40,156 nt of DNA from an uncultured Desulfovibrio sp. (GTDB taxonomy: Bacteria > Desulfobacterota > Desulfovibrionia > Desulfovibrionales > Desulfovibrionaceae). Within the stretch, counting starts at the first letter, position 1; the number at the start of each line of letters is the position of its first letter. A program made the position numbers and the translations under genes. This document shows, piece by piece, positions 24,280-34,057 of this stretch. The stretch is taken from NCBI GenBank assembly GCA_913060505.1, contig CAJXRQ010000027.1, forward strand, positions 1 to 40,156, given 5' to 3'. The notes beneath the pieces were generated by a model, which was not told where the DNA came from, made no database searches, and saw only the letters and a list, made by a program, of their open reading frames with translations.

Positions 24280-26070
24280 ATGCTCGCTGGTATCACATTC
24301 GCCACATACGATAGCCGCTGGCAGATTTTGTATTTGAAGGGGTACTTCTGGTCGGAAAGTCCCTCCAAGTCAATCACTGTCACCATCAAGGGAAAAGGCA
24401 ATGTCGGCCGGGCGAATCTGGGTTGGCGATACATCGACAAGCGCTTCCTGAATGACCGCAATCAGGGATTCATTTTTGAAAAGCGACTGCCGTTTGAACT
24501 GCGCTACGGCGATATGATCGAAATCCATTGCGAGGACGAAGCTGGCGGACACGTTACGGCCGGAAAAGAGTACGTCGACAGCGCTCAAACGCAGCAACGG
24601 CAGCCGGTCGCGTCCAATGAGTCCAAGGGGAATGCACGCCCCACTGGCATCGGGTTTATTCGGGAAGGGCTGAGGGCCGGTACAAAATCGCTGCTCCAAT
24701 TCTCTCGGGCGTTTCTGGCGGATCCATCGGGCTTTTTCACGCGCCGGAAAACGAAAAAACGTCTTTTGGACCGAGAGAATATCGTCATGCTCGCAATCCA
24801 CAACCTTGATGTGGAGGAGCGAAAGGTAAAGCTCGATTGCTTCGAGAAAATCGATGCGGCTCTCCAGTCCTGGGGCTGGAAGATCCTCATTGCGCACCAT
24901 TCCTTTTTTGACTTGAAGACGACAATGGACTTTGTCCAGGTGCTCAAGGTCAAGATCCCCTGGCGCCGCCGCTCCGCCGCATGGCTGAAGGCCCCCGGCG
25001 TTCAGGAGGCGTTGCTAGAGGCCACGACCCTGCTGCATGGTCATTACAGGGGGCTGAAAATTCGAAGGCCTTGGGAGGAATGCTACGATCAGGTCATCCG
25101 AGAGGCCGATATCGTCGATTATCTTATGCGGACGCGCAGGCCGTACCTCTGCATCCTGTGGCATCAGTGGAATTCATATGCAACGATGAATCGTTTTCTC
25201 TGCGAAGTCTATCAGATCCCGTTTATCTATGCCCACGAAGGCTTTTTGGCCGACACACTGGGCCTCGACCCCTATGGAGAGATGGCCGAGAGCCTGCCTG
25301 CCGTCGATCATGAAAAATTCAACTCGTTGCCCATAGACGCCAACGACATGCAGCGCGCCGACAATTATTTGACATATCTTCGGCAGGAAAACCTGGACAG
25401 AAAGATGCAGACCGACAGAGGGGCTGTCGATGAAATCGTGGCATTCATGGCCGAGACAAAAGGCAGGCCGGTGTTATTCTATGCCGGAGTCAATGACTTT
25501 CAGACCGGCATGCTTCCGGTTTGGCGCGACGGCGCGTCTCTGCACTCTCCAATATTCGTAGATACCTATGACGCCTTGAGCCATTTATATGATCTGTGCG
25601 AAAAAAATGACTGGTACGTCATATTCAAGCCACACCCCAATACCCCCCCACGCGATGTGGAGCAATTCGGCAGCCGCATCATCATGCTTAGGAGTGCAAA
25701 CATCATCGAATGTGTGGAATGCACCGACCTGACCATTACGTTGGTATCGACCGTCGGCTATGTGTCGCTGGTGCATAAGAAACCCGTTGTCATGGTGGGA
25801 CGAAACACCTTGAGCGAGTCGGGAGCGGTACACAACGTCGCCGCCATTGATGATGTCGAGACGGCTATCACCTCGGTGTTGAAGGACAAGGAGGCGTTGC
25901 CCTACGACAACTTCAGAACGCATGTTGCACGGCTCCTGAAATATTATCTTTATCCATACAGCAACAAATCAAAAGCATACCTGGAAAAAGATCATGCAGA
26001 CGCAGCACGGTTCATCTTGAAGCAGATCGAGAATGGCCATCAAGCGGTCTATCAGGGGCTTGATAAATAA
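24280..26070 (+). CDS. Capsule-polysaccharide-type glycosyltransferase with N-terminal beta domain
   Basis: 596 residues from 24280, where GGAGGG lies 7 bases before the ATG; the frame is open back to 24139 but those bases overlap the previous gene. Residues ~1-105 look like a small beta-sandwich. A basic linker follows. From ~170 the protein is GT-B-like and resembles capsule-synthesis (Kps/Lip-type) enzymes, with YVIFKPHPNTPPRD (about 445-458), CTDLTITLVSTVGYVSLVHKKPVV (a Ser/Thr-rich nucleotide-site strand) and a helical tail. The sugar donor is unknown; in the family it is often a CMP-sugar, which would fit the two cytidylyltransferases nearby. Confidence 0.65.
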   Translation: MLAGITFATYDSRWQILYLKGYFWSESPSKSITVTIKGKGNVGRANLGWRYIDKRFLNDRNQGFIFEKRLPFELRYGDMIEIHCEDEAGGHVTAGKEYVDSAQTQQRQPVASNESKGNARPTGIGFIREGLRAGTKSLLQFSRAFLADPSGFFTRRKTKKRLLDRENIVMLAIHNLDVEERKVKLDCFEKIDAALQSWGWKILIAHHSFFDLKTTMDFVQVLKVKIPWRRRSAAWLKAPGVQEALLEATTLLHGHYRGLKIRRPWEECYDQVIREADIVDYLMRTRRPYLCILWHQWNSYATMNRFLCEVYQIPFIYAHEGFLADTLGLDPYGEMAESLPAVDHEKFNSLPIDANDMQRADNYLTYLRQENLDRKMQTDRGAVDEIVAFMAETKGRPVLFYAGVNDFQTGMLPVWRDGASLHSPIFVDTYDALSHLYDLCEKNDWYVIFKPHPNTPPRDVEQFGSRIIMLRSANIIECVECTDLTITLVSTVGYVSLVHKKPVVMVGRNTLSESGAVHNVAAIDDVETAITSVLKDKEALPYDNFRTHVARLLKYYLYPYSNKSKAYLEKDHADAARFILKQIENGHQAVYQGLDK

Positions 26071-26219
26071 TTCCAGTGCGCATGATTGGACAAATGACGG
26101 AATTTGCAAGGCATGCAGCCGACGTATCATACACTATTTTGCCCGTATTGATCATTGCCGGGGAAAGACACTACTTGGTTTGTATCGGTTTTAATTACAG
26201 ATGATTGCGGAGACATGAG

Positions 26220-27359
26220 ATGGGATCAAAAAAACGGTGTTTAATCATCAAAAACGACGGGATAGGCGATCTGGTGCTCGCATCGGGACTTATCTCCGAA
26301 ATATCAAAAGGGTTTGCGAACACCGTATTGGTCACCTGCATCCAGAACAAGGAGGTTGCGGAGGCCATCCCGGGTGTCACCCAGCACTTCTATTGTTCGC
26401 GGGATTCCTTGAAATTCCACCGCAGCGCAAGGATGTTCGGGATCAACCATTCCACGGGGACCGTCGACGACAAACAGCTTTTGAAGCGCCTGCGACAGGA
26501 GCAATTTGACGTAGCCATCATATTAAGGCGCTACATACGGGAAAGCACTTTTGCCATGATGAACGTTGTCCATGCCCGGGAAAAATATTGCTGCTGGCAA
26601 ATGCCGACAAATGTCACAACAGAAATCGCGCACAGGCATTCGCGAGGCTGGGAACATCGCGAGGGCGATATCGGCCTGCTTTCCGAATCGAGTTATTTTC
26701 AACACTTTTTGCAGGATCTTTTCCAGCGTCCCTTCCCGTGCCAACCCCAACTGAATTTCGAGATCGATCCCGCCGGAAAGTCAGCACATCGGACCGTCGG
26801 ACTGGGGATGGGCGGCTACAGACGCTGGCCCCTGGGCTACTGGATAGAGCTTGCCCGCAAGCTCCACGAAGACGGGTGGGAGTTGCATCTTTTCGGGGGC
26901 GCCGACGGTGCCCACAGAGCCCAGGTTCTGGAGGATCGGTTTGCCCATTGCGTCAATCACGTCGGCAAGCTGGACTTGAGGCAGTCCGCCAACGCCTTTT
27001 CCCGGCTGACCGCATACATAGGCAACGACACGGGATTGTCCCATCTGGCCGCCATGTACGTTACGACCTCCCTTATCGTAATCGGCGGCGGCGGTTTCAA
27101 CCGTTTTTTCCCCTGGCCGGAAACCGAGGGTAAGCAATTCATCGTTCACCACGGGTTGGATTGCTACGATTGCTCCTGGGATCCCTGCATATACGGCGAT
27201 CAACGGTGTATCTATTTTATCTCCGCTGTGGATGTATATGAATACTTCCAGCAAATCGTTGCAGGCGAGGCCCCGCAATACAGGAATCTCAATCCGAATC
27301 CGACGGAATATTGTTTAACCGGCACGTCGGTGAAAAGGAAGCTCGATGCAACATCATAG
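26220..27359 (+). CDS. Family 9 glycosyltransferase (heptosyltransferase-like)
   Basis: 379 residues from the ATG at 26220 with GGAG 7 bases upstream. The N-terminus CLIIKNDGIGDLVLASGLI is the GT9 signature, where the Asp of GxGD is catalytic in WaaC/WaaF-type enzymes. The C-terminal half has GLGMGGYRRWP, LHLFGGADGAHRAQ and YIGNDTGLSHLAAM (the GxDTGxxH nucleotide-sugar site). Near the C-terminus, CYDCSWDPC recalls the short Cys segment seen in some GT9 members. Transfers a heptose or related sugar from a nucleotide donor. Preceded by a 149-base gap in which I see no convincing promoter. Confidence 0.88.
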   Translation: MGSKKRCLIIKNDGIGDLVLASGLISEISKGFANTVLVTCIQNKEVAEAIPGVTQHFYCSRDSLKFHRSARMFGINHSTGTVDDKQLLKRLRQEQFDVAIILRRYIRESTFAMMNVVHAREKYCCWQMPTNVTTEIAHRHSRGWEHREGDIGLLSESSYFQHFLQDLFQRPFPCQPQLNFEIDPAGKSAHRTVGLGMGGYRRWPLGYWIELARKLHEDGWELHLFGGADGAHRAQVLEDRFAHCVNHVGKLDLRQSANAFSRLTAYIGNDTGLSHLAAMYVTTSLIVIGGGGFNRFFPWPETEGKQFIVHHGLDCYDCSWDPCIYGDQRCIYFISAVDVYEYFQQIVAGEAPQYRNLNPNPTEYCLTGTSVKRKLDATS

Positions 27360-27419
27360 TTTCCGGCACACCCACCCGGCGCGGCGCTTTTGCGAAAACC
27401 AGGAAAAAGCCTAATCGCC

Positions 27420-28085
27420 ATGAAGGAAATTCTCGCCATCATACCGGCCCGAGAGGGCTCGAAGGGGCTGCGGAACAAGAATATCATCAATGTCTGCGGG
27501 CAGCCTCTCATGTCCTTTGCTATACAGTCGGCCCTGAGGTGCAAACACATCACCAGGGTTATCGTCTCCACGGACAGCGAGCGCATTGCCGAAGTGGCCA
27601 AAGAATACGGTGCGGAAATCCCCTTTATGCGCCTCAACGCATTGGCCACGGATCGATCCTCGCTCAATGACGTTACGACGTATACATTGCGGCGACTGGA
27701 GCGGGAGGAATTGTATTCCCCATACGCCGCCGCTGTGCTGCTTCCCACAAGTCCCTACCGCCGCCCCGCCTTGATCGACATGCTCTGCGAAAAGCTGCTG
27801 GAAGGATATGCTTCCGTGCAAACGGTCCGACGCATCAGAATTGACGGATTTTCGCACTGCACGCCGCAGGCCGAGGGCATGCTGTCCCTAAACGGGGATG
27901 GGGCTCCGGGCGAATTTTACCGACCCTACGGCACCTTTTCGGGATTTTTAATTATGCCTGGAGTAGACCAGACAAAAGTTTATCACCATGTCCTCAGCGA
28001 ACAAAATGAATATTTGGACATAGATACAGAGAAAGATCTGGCATTGGCGCGATGCCTGCTGAACAGCGGCATGCATGCTTTCTGA
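27420..28085 (+). CDS. CMP-acylneuraminate-type cytidylyltransferase (first copy)
   Basis: 221 residues from the ATG at 27420. The N-terminal nucleotide-binding motif IIPAREGSKGLRNKNI (residues 6-21) and the VSTDSERIAEVAKEYGAE segment are those of CMP-sialic-acid, CMP-legionaminic-acid and CMP-pseudaminic-acid synthetases. VLLPTSPYRRPALI and YLDIDTEKDL near the end complete the pattern. It would activate a sugar acid as a CMP derivative using CTP. No matching synthase (NeuB family) is in the window. The ribosome site is weak; an upstream TTG start at 27390 is less likely. Confidence 0.9.
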   Translation: MKEILAIIPAREGSKGLRNKNIINVCGQPLMSFAIQSALRCKHITRVIVSTDSERIAEVAKEYGAEIPFMRLNALATDRSSLNDVTTYTLRRLEREELYSPYAAAVLLPTSPYRRPALIDMLCEKLLEGYASVQTVRRIRIDGFSHCTPQAEGMLSLNGDGAPGEFYRPYGTFSGFLIMPGVDQTKVYHHVLSEQNEYLDIDTEKDLALARCLLNSGMHAF

Positions 28086-28095
28086 AGGCCTAGTT

Positions 28096-30612
28096 ATGCA
28101 AACCTATCTCCTTTATTTTCCAACCAAAAAACTACGCCCCGGCGCCAGGGAATTACTCCTGGACCTTTTGCGCAGCTTTTCGCCCACCGAAAAGGCCTCG
28201 ATCACTGTGTGCACCAATGCCGAGGAGTCTCTGGATCTGCCGACAGAGGTTTCCGTTGTCAGGGTTCCATGTCGGAACGCGGAGCGCGACGGACTTCCCG
28301 TAGGGGCCATGGGTGTCTTGGAACGGCTCGCGTCCGAGGAACCGGTGCTTCTGCTAGGGTATGCCGCCGGATCTCACGGGGCAGCCTTTGTCCGGCAGAT
28401 GGGCCAAGCATACACAAATGACGGCAGAGTGCATATCGGCGTGGCGGAAAACGATGATCATCCCTGTCAGTACAACAGGTACGCCAACGTCGCGGGTAGT
28501 CGGCTCTATTTGATGCCGGACCGCGAAACGGCCCCGGATGATTTTACTGCCATCAGGCATCTCGCGCAGAACGGGTGCTCGCCGGTTCTGTCCCGTCCCT
28601 TTTCCTTCCCATGGGGAAAAAAATTGGTTTTCGGCTGTGAAAGCGAAGGAATATTTAGATTTGAGCCTGCCATCAACGCGTATCAGCGCATTGACGACAA
28701 CCTGCCGGAGCAGGCGTTGCTGCTTCAATCGCGGCTATTGTTGCGGGTCTCCGATACCGAGGCGCGGCAAATAGCTTTTGGCGATGCCGCCCATCCTTTG
28801 CCATTTCTGGGGGTGAGCGGACGCCGCAGGGACCATGCATGCCTGCGCGGCGACGCGTTGTTCGTCCATGCCGGCGAGCACCTTGTGCATTTGCTGCCCC
28901 TGGACAAACGTTTGCCGAATTTCGGCTGCGACCAATGGGCGCAGGGCGGCAACCCCAACGAGGGCGCCGCTTCTCATGTCCGGTTTCGCAATCCGCACCT
29001 TCCCTTCCTCCTCACCTGGTACCAGGTCTCGGAGGCCCCGGGCACGGATGTGGAGTTGCCCTATGTTCCGTCCGTCCCCCTCTGGCAAACGTCGTCCCTT
29101 TCTTTCGGACGCTACGTCGATGGGAAAAAAATCATCGGCCGTCAGCAATTCCCTACCGTGTATTTCAATCCGCGGCTGGTCGCGATTGTGCCGCCGCATG
29201 CGCACTCCCACTCCGCCCGGAGCTTTGATGAGAACGCGCATCATCCTGTCGTTCTGAATTTCCCTTCCGAATTACAGCTGGCAGGAAAAAACAGCTGCCG
29301 CGACGAAAGTGCAGGGAAATCATATCCCGGCGCCCAAAGGAATGGCCAGGACAAGGCAGGCCGGAACGCTTTGGAAAGCCCGTATGTGGATGTGAGCGCC
29401 GCCTTCGGCATCTACCGGGAAACCATCGATTTTGTCTCGGCGGCGCGCTTCGACACGCGTAACGCTGCGTTCAAGGGATTGAGGATTGCCACCTCCAGGG
29501 CAGAGGGACAAAAGCAAGGCTCAAGCCCGGCAACCAATGCCGGTGAAGGCCGTGATTGGGCTTTTGACCTGATAGACAGGGCCTCCCGCATCAACGACGA
29601 AAATGATCTGGAAAGCACGCGGGAGACGCTGGGCCAGCTTCATGCCGTACAACCCGAATTCGCAAAGGTCGGAATGCGGATCGGTTTTGAAAAATATTTT
29701 AAGACGGGAAGATTCGACCACTTCGTGGCTCTCGTGCGCGATGCGGAACAACGCGGCGCCGCCGTTCCTCTCGACTACATGCTGCCCTATGCAAAAGCCC
29801 TGGCAACGATAAATGAAATGGAAAAGGCGTGTGAGGTTGTATCCTCGCTGTACGCCATGAACCCCGCCCTCAAAGACGGCTATGCGCACATCGCCGCGGC
29901 GGGCATCTACGGGAACCGCCTGGAAACCGAGCCATGCAGGGAATATCTTCGCCGCGATCAGGCGCTAGGCCGCGCGGGAAGCGTCGGCCTGGGCCTCATG
30001 ACGCTCATCCACGTGCACCGGGGAGAGTTGGACCAGGCACTCGATCTGGTCAGATATGCCTATACAAAAAAACAGGCAGGCGCAATCGGAGGCTATGGGC
30101 GAGTCGGCTGGGAAAGCTGCATCACTCTGGATCGACAGCCCGAAAAGGTGTTTTCATTTTTTGAAAAAGACTGGGACCAGGGCACGAGGCCTTTACCCCA
30201 CCTCAATATGGCGGCTTGGGCATTTTGCAAAGGTATTGAACAACCGGAAAAATTTGCGGATTCATTTGTCGGTCACGGCCTGGAAATTCCCGGAATCTAT
30301 TCGATGATCGGGATCATGGACTGGAGCCGCCGTCGAGACGCGGACACGTGCAAGCGCCTGTTTTTGCGAGACTATGATCGCGGCGCGATGCCCTTTGTCC
30401 TGCTGTATCTGTTCTCCCTGCATCTTAACGCGCATTGCAGGGAAGACGTTGCCCTGAATGCGCTTGTCAAAAACAGGATGGGCGACATACCGGGCTACAT
30501 CCATCAATGCGCCTGTTCCTTTTTGGCAAGACACGGATACGACGAGGCCGGAATCCGAGCCTTTTTTTCAAATGATTCAAAATATGATAACCTTTCAAGG
30601 AGTTGCTCATGA
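28096..30612 (+). CDS. Large 838-residue protein of unknown function with helical-repeat C-terminus
   Basis: Starts at ATG 28096, with GAAGG 7 bases upstream. I do not recognise a family. Residues ~1-170 look alpha/beta (LLLGYAAGSHGAAFVRQMG and EVSVVRVPCRN), somewhat like an NTP-transferase fold without a clear motif. Residues ~170-400 are beta-rich with repeated RLLLRV/LFVHAGEHLV strands. A polar, low-order stretch of ~90 residues follows. From ~500 to the end is an alpha-solenoid of TPR-like helical pairs (ACEVVSSLYAMNPALKDGY; LDQALDLVRYAYTKK). The stop overlaps the next start as ATGA. Perhaps a scaffold or modifying enzyme of the glycan cluster. Confidence 0.6.
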   Translation: MQTYLLYFPTKKLRPGARELLLDLLRSFSPTEKASITVCTNAEESLDLPTEVSVVRVPCRNAERDGLPVGAMGVLERLASEEPVLLLGYAAGSHGAAFVRQMGQAYTNDGRVHIGVAENDDHPCQYNRYANVAGSRLYLMPDRETAPDDFTAIRHLAQNGCSPVLSRPFSFPWGKKLVFGCESEGIFRFEPAINAYQRIDDNLPEQALLLQSRLLLRVSDTEARQIAFGDAAHPLPFLGVSGRRRDHACLRGDALFVHAGEHLVHLLPLDKRLPNFGCDQWAQGGNPNEGAASHVRFRNPHLPFLLTWYQVSEAPGTDVELPYVPSVPLWQTSSLSFGRYVDGKKIIGRQQFPTVYFNPRLVAIVPPHAHSHSARSFDENAHHPVVLNFPSELQLAGKNSCRDESAGKSYPGAQRNGQDKAGRNALESPYVDVSAAFGIYRETIDFVSAARFDTRNAAFKGLRIATSRAEGQKQGSSPATNAGEGRDWAFDLIDRASRINDENDLESTRETLGQLHAVQPEFAKVGMRIGFEKYFKTGRFDHFVALVRDAEQRGAAVPLDYMLPYAKALATINEMEKACEVVSSLYAMNPALKDGYAHIAAAGIYGNRLETEPCREYLRRDQALGRAGSVGLGLMTLIHVHRGELDQALDLVRYAYTKKQAGAIGGYGRVGWESCITLDRQPEKVFSFFEKDWDQGTRPLPHLNMAAWAFCKGIEQPEKFADSFVGHGLEIPGIYSMIGIMDWSRRRDADTCKRLFLRDYDRGAMPFVLLYLFSLHLNAHCREDVALNALVKNRMGDIPGYIHQCACSFLARHGYDEAGIRAFFSNDSKYDNLSRSCS

Positions 30613-31571
30613 CGAAAAATGCAGATGTAGTTACTGAGCTTCTGGATGAACTCATGCTTGCTCAGAACAGGGCCCGTGACGTGTATCGACATCTCGACGG
30701 CCTCCAGTGGGCGGGGCAGCAGCGCCTTGTGGAAAAATTCCTGCGCTATGTGCAGCCGGAAAAAGTCGATTTCATTGCAAACGAGGCGGCCAGGACCATT
30801 TACCAGGAAAAGTATCTGCTGTCGGACGTCGTCCGGAAGCTCAGCAAGAACGACGTGTTGCAGCTTGCCGACGCCGAGATAGAATATGTGCATGCCATCG
30901 CCGCCTGGATTCAGATCAACGAGATCCTCATTGACGAGGAGTACTATTTCCACTCGGACAAAAGGAGCCCGCTTATCGTCGATGGCGGGATAAACTTCGG
31001 CTTGTCGCTCTACTATTTCAAAAGGCTGTACCCGGAAGCAAGAATCATCGGTTTCGAGCCGATCCCACCCCTCTACGAGATGGCGCTACGGAACTGCCGG
31101 AGAAATGGCTGGGAGGGCGTGGAACTGCATCCTTTCGCCCTCGACGGGACTCCCGGAGAGGCTGCAATGACATGGTCGGCTCTGGACTCCATGGCATCAA
31201 GCTTGCTGCACCGGAAACGCAACGTCGGAAAAAGATACAGTTACGAGACTTATACTGCACAAGTCGTGACCTTGAGTTCCTATCTGGAACAGGAAGTGGA
31301 CTTGCTGAAGCTGGACATCGAAGGCGCTGAAGACGCGGTGCTTGAGGAATCGGCGGAACATCTCCGCAATGTAAAAAACATCGTTCTCGAATACCATCAC
31401 GGTTTCGGTCTGCCGAATTGCAGGTTGGGCCGCATCATCACGCTTCTTGAGGGCAATGGGTTCAATCTCGACGTCCAGCGCTCCTGGAGCGGGAGATTAA
31501 AGGAAGTGCATCGGCCCCTTGCGGAAACCAAAAGAGACTACTCGCTGCTCATCGTCGGCAGCAGATGTTGA
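30609..31571 (+). CDS. FkbM family methyltransferase
   Basis: 320 residues from the ATG at 30609, which overlaps the previous TGA by ATGA and has AAGGAG 6 bases upstream. Motif I, LIVDGGINFGLSLYYFKR (about 120-137), is followed by RIIGFEPIPPLYEMALRN (the FxPxP FkbM post-motif). VDLLKLDIEGAEDAVLEES (about 235) carries the conserved DIEGAE. It would O-methylate a sugar or glycan terminus using SAM. The first ~110 residues are helical and not part of the standard domain, so may dock to a partner such as the coupled 838-residue protein. Confidence 0.88.
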   Translation: MTKNADVVTELLDELMLAQNRARDVYRHLDGLQWAGQQRLVEKFLRYVQPEKVDFIANEAARTIYQEKYLLSDVVRKLSKNDVLQLADAEIEYVHAIAAWIQINEILIDEEYYFHSDKRSPLIVDGGINFGLSLYYFKRLYPEARIIGFEPIPPLYEMALRNCRRNGWEGVELHPFALDGTPGEAAMTWSALDSMASSLLHRKRNVGKRYSYETYTAQVVTLSSYLEQEVDLLKLDIEGAEDAVLEESAEHLRNVKNIVLEYHHGFGLPNCRLGRIITLLEGNGFNLDVQRSWSGRLKEVHRPLAETKRDYSLLIVGSRC

Positions 31572-31682
31572 TCTTTGCGGCTTCAACCGGGCGCATAAGG
31601 TCACGGTATCAACAAAAGTCCCAGGGCTTGTGGTCGGTTCCCTGCCGACCGAACCTGCGGAGCAAGCAAAAGTGAGTGCATT

Positions 31683-33491
31683 ATGACTGCCCCTATCCTC
31701 GCTGTTTCATGCTACTATCATGATTCCGCCGCAGCAATTGTTTCCAATGGAGCAATCATTGCCGCCGCACAGGAAGAGCGATTCACCCGCAAAAAGCACG
31801 ATGCGTCGCTCCCGGTCCATTCCATCGACTATTGCCTCAAAGAGGCGGGAGTTGAACCCGGGGATTTGGAAGCTGTCGTCTACTACGAGAATCCCATGGC
31901 GACACTGGAGAGAATCCTCAAGGCCCAAGTTCACGAGGGCGGAGACGCCTTTGCGGGCTTTCACGATGCCGCGCTTCCCTTTTTTTCCAAACGAATCCAC
32001 ATTGAAGCCCATTTGCGGGACGTTCTGGGGAGACTGGGCAAAAACGATACGCTCTTCCTCACGGAACACCACATGGCCCACGCGGCCTCCGCATTTTTCC
32101 CCTCGCCTTTCCGAGACGCTGCCATCCTGACTATAGACGGCGTGGGCGAATGGGCCACGACAACGTTGGCTTACGGGAAGGACACGGAACTGACCATGCT
32201 CAGGGAAATCCACTTCCCCCATTCCATAGGACTGCTATACAGCGCCTTCACCTATTACTGCGGATTCAGGGTCAACTCCGGAGAATACAAGCTCATGGGA
32301 CTCGCGCCCTACGGCAAACCCCGGTTTTACGAAACAATCAGGGACAATCTCATCGACATCAAACCGGACGGATCGTTCCGGCTGAATCTCGACTACGTCG
32401 GGTGGCACAACTCCACGCGGATCATCAGCCCGAAGTTTGACCAGTTGTTCGGAGCTCCGCCCCGGGAGCCCGAATCCCCGTTCCAAAGCCACTATCTGGA
32501 TATGGCTGCGTCGATACAGCAAGTGACCGAGGAGGTCGTCTCCCTCCTGGCCGCCCATGCCAAACGGCTTACAGGCTCCAAGAACCTTGCCCTTGCCGGC
32601 GGCGTTGCGCTCAATTGCGTCTCCAACGGAAAACTGTTGAAGGCGGGCCTGTTCGACAACGTGTGGGTCCAGCCCGCGGCGGGCGATGCCGGCGGCGCAC
32701 TGGGAGCGGCCCTGCTGGCCGACCACGTCCACTGCAAGACGCCCCGGCAGGTTGGCAACGGCAGGGATGCAATGAAAAACTGTTATCTTGGCCCTTCTTT
32801 TTCGCGGCAGAAGGTTGAGGCGTCGCTCCAAAGCCATCGGCTGGATTACGAGGTCTACGCGGACCGAGATGAGCTCTTTTCCCTCGTGGCTCGGGAACTG
32901 GCGGACGGCAAAGTCATCGGGTTCTTCTACGGAAAAATGGAGTTCGGCCCGCGGGCACTGGGAGCCAGATCCATCGTCGCCGACGCCAGAAACGACCGGA
33001 TGCAGTCGATCCTCAACCTGAAAGTGAAGAAGCGGGAGTCCTTCCGACCATTTGCTCCGGTCGTGCTTTTGGAAGACGCGCCGGGGTATTTCGACCTGGC
33101 CGGGGCAAGCCCGTACATGTTGTTCGTAGCCGACGTCCTCAATGCCCGCAAGGATCTCGATGTCGCTGAATTGATTCAACAGAACGACAGTAACCTGTAC
33201 GCCATCGCGAATCTGTCCCGATCCGGCATTCCGGCCGTGACGCACGTAAACAACACCGCAAGGATCCAGACGGCAGACGAACAAAGTCCGTTCTTCCACA
33301 AGCTGCTCCGTGCCTTCAAGGAGGCGACCCGACACGGCATACTGGTCAACACCTCGTTCAACGTCAGAGGAGAGCCCATCGTCTGCACTCCCTCCGATGC
33401 CATTTTGTGTTTTCTGAACACCGGGATAGATATTCTGGTCATCGAAGACTGCATTGCCTATAAAGACATGCAGATAACCTCCATCATGTAA
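31683..33491 (+). CDS. Carbamoyltransferase (NodU/TobZ family)
   Basis: 602 residues, the usual family length. The N-terminal Kae1-like domain shows YYHDSAAAI, HHMAHAASAFFPSPF (metal His pair), DGVGEWATTT, SGEYKLMGLAPYG and LALAGGVALNCVSNG. The C-terminal YrdC-like part shows FGPRALGARSI and ILVNTSFNVRGEPIV. These enzymes make carbamoyl-AMP from carbamoyl phosphate and ATP and transfer the carbamoyl group to a sugar hydroxyl, as in nodulation factors and antibiotics. It adds a carbamoyl decoration to the cluster's glycan. The ribosome site is weak (GTGAG, 6 bases upstream). Confidence 0.94.
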   Translation: MTAPILAVSCYYHDSAAAIVSNGAIIAAAQEERFTRKKHDASLPVHSIDYCLKEAGVEPGDLEAVVYYENPMATLERILKAQVHEGGDAFAGFHDAALPFFSKRIHIEAHLRDVLGRLGKNDTLFLTEHHMAHAASAFFPSPFRDAAILTIDGVGEWATTTLAYGKDTELTMLREIHFPHSIGLLYSAFTYYCGFRVNSGEYKLMGLAPYGKPRFYETIRDNLIDIKPDGSFRLNLDYVGWHNSTRIISPKFDQLFGAPPREPESPFQSHYLDMAASIQQVTEEVVSLLAAHAKRLTGSKNLALAGGVALNCVSNGKLLKAGLFDNVWVQPAAGDAGGALGAALLADHVHCKTPRQVGNGRDAMKNCYLGPSFSRQKVEASLQSHRLDYEVYADRDELFSLVARELADGKVIGFFYGKMEFGPRALGARSIVADARNDRMQSILNLKVKKRESFRPFAPVVLLEDAPGYFDLAGASPYMLFVADVLNARKDLDVAELIQQNDSNLYAIANLSRSGIPAVTHVNNTARIQTADEQSPFFHKLLRAFKEATRHGILVNTSFNVRGEPIVCTPSDAILCFLNTGIDILVIEDCIAYKDMQITSIM

Positions 33492-33506
33492 AGGCGGTGA
33501 GCAACA

Positions 33507-33833
33507 ATGACTGAAAAGGAATTGCTGAAGAATTTTTATCGGGACGGCCTTGTCGCGCAGGTTTCCGAATCATACCGAAACACGATGCGGGACGCCAATG
33601 CATCCTCTACGGAATCCTACTTTGTTGAAAGGTCGCAGCAGGCAGACATCTTTTCGTTTACCACTGCCGGGGAGGCTCCCGCGCCGTTTGCGGAGTTTGT
33701 GAACGGACTGGATGCCCATCTCGACACCGCATCGAAGCGCGCCCTTGCCGACAGGATCTTCCGTCTGGCCATGGAGCTGAAAAGCGACCCATCGCAAGAA
33801 CTGTCAATCTCGCAGTATATGTACACACTGTAG
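33507..33833 (+). CDS. Small protein following the carbamoyltransferase, unknown
   Basis: 108 residues, starting 15 bases after the carbamoyltransferase stop with GGTGAG upstream. Predicted mainly helical and soluble, without Cys and without a membrane segment. I do not recognise a family. The tight spacing suggests it is co-translated with, and may bind to, the carbamoyltransferase. The 224 bases that follow it contain no supported gene. Confidence 0.6.
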   Translation: MTEKELLKNFYRDGLVAQVSESYRNTMRDANASSTESYFVERSQQADIFSFTTAGEAPAPFAEFVNGLDAHLDTASKRALADRIFRLAMELKSDPSQELSISQYMYTL

Positions 33834-34057
33834 AACGATGAACATGCCGTTTGCGGCTTAACAACTGTTGAGTAAGGTTTTGACATGAAATTTACCGAGC
33901 TTTCTCCTTCGCATGGCACAGCAAATCATTCCGCGTTCACCACAAGTAAAACAAATAGGCTGCATCCATTTCGGTGCCGCCAGCTCCTGCAGCAAAAGTT
34001 CCCGGACCGGAAGCCTGTGGGACAGCGGTGCATCAAACCTATCCATCGGATCAAGAC

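Noticed and set aside
32235..33335. Long minus-strand frame of 366 codons
   Set aside because: Antisense to the carbamoyltransferase, whose motifs are complete on the plus strand.
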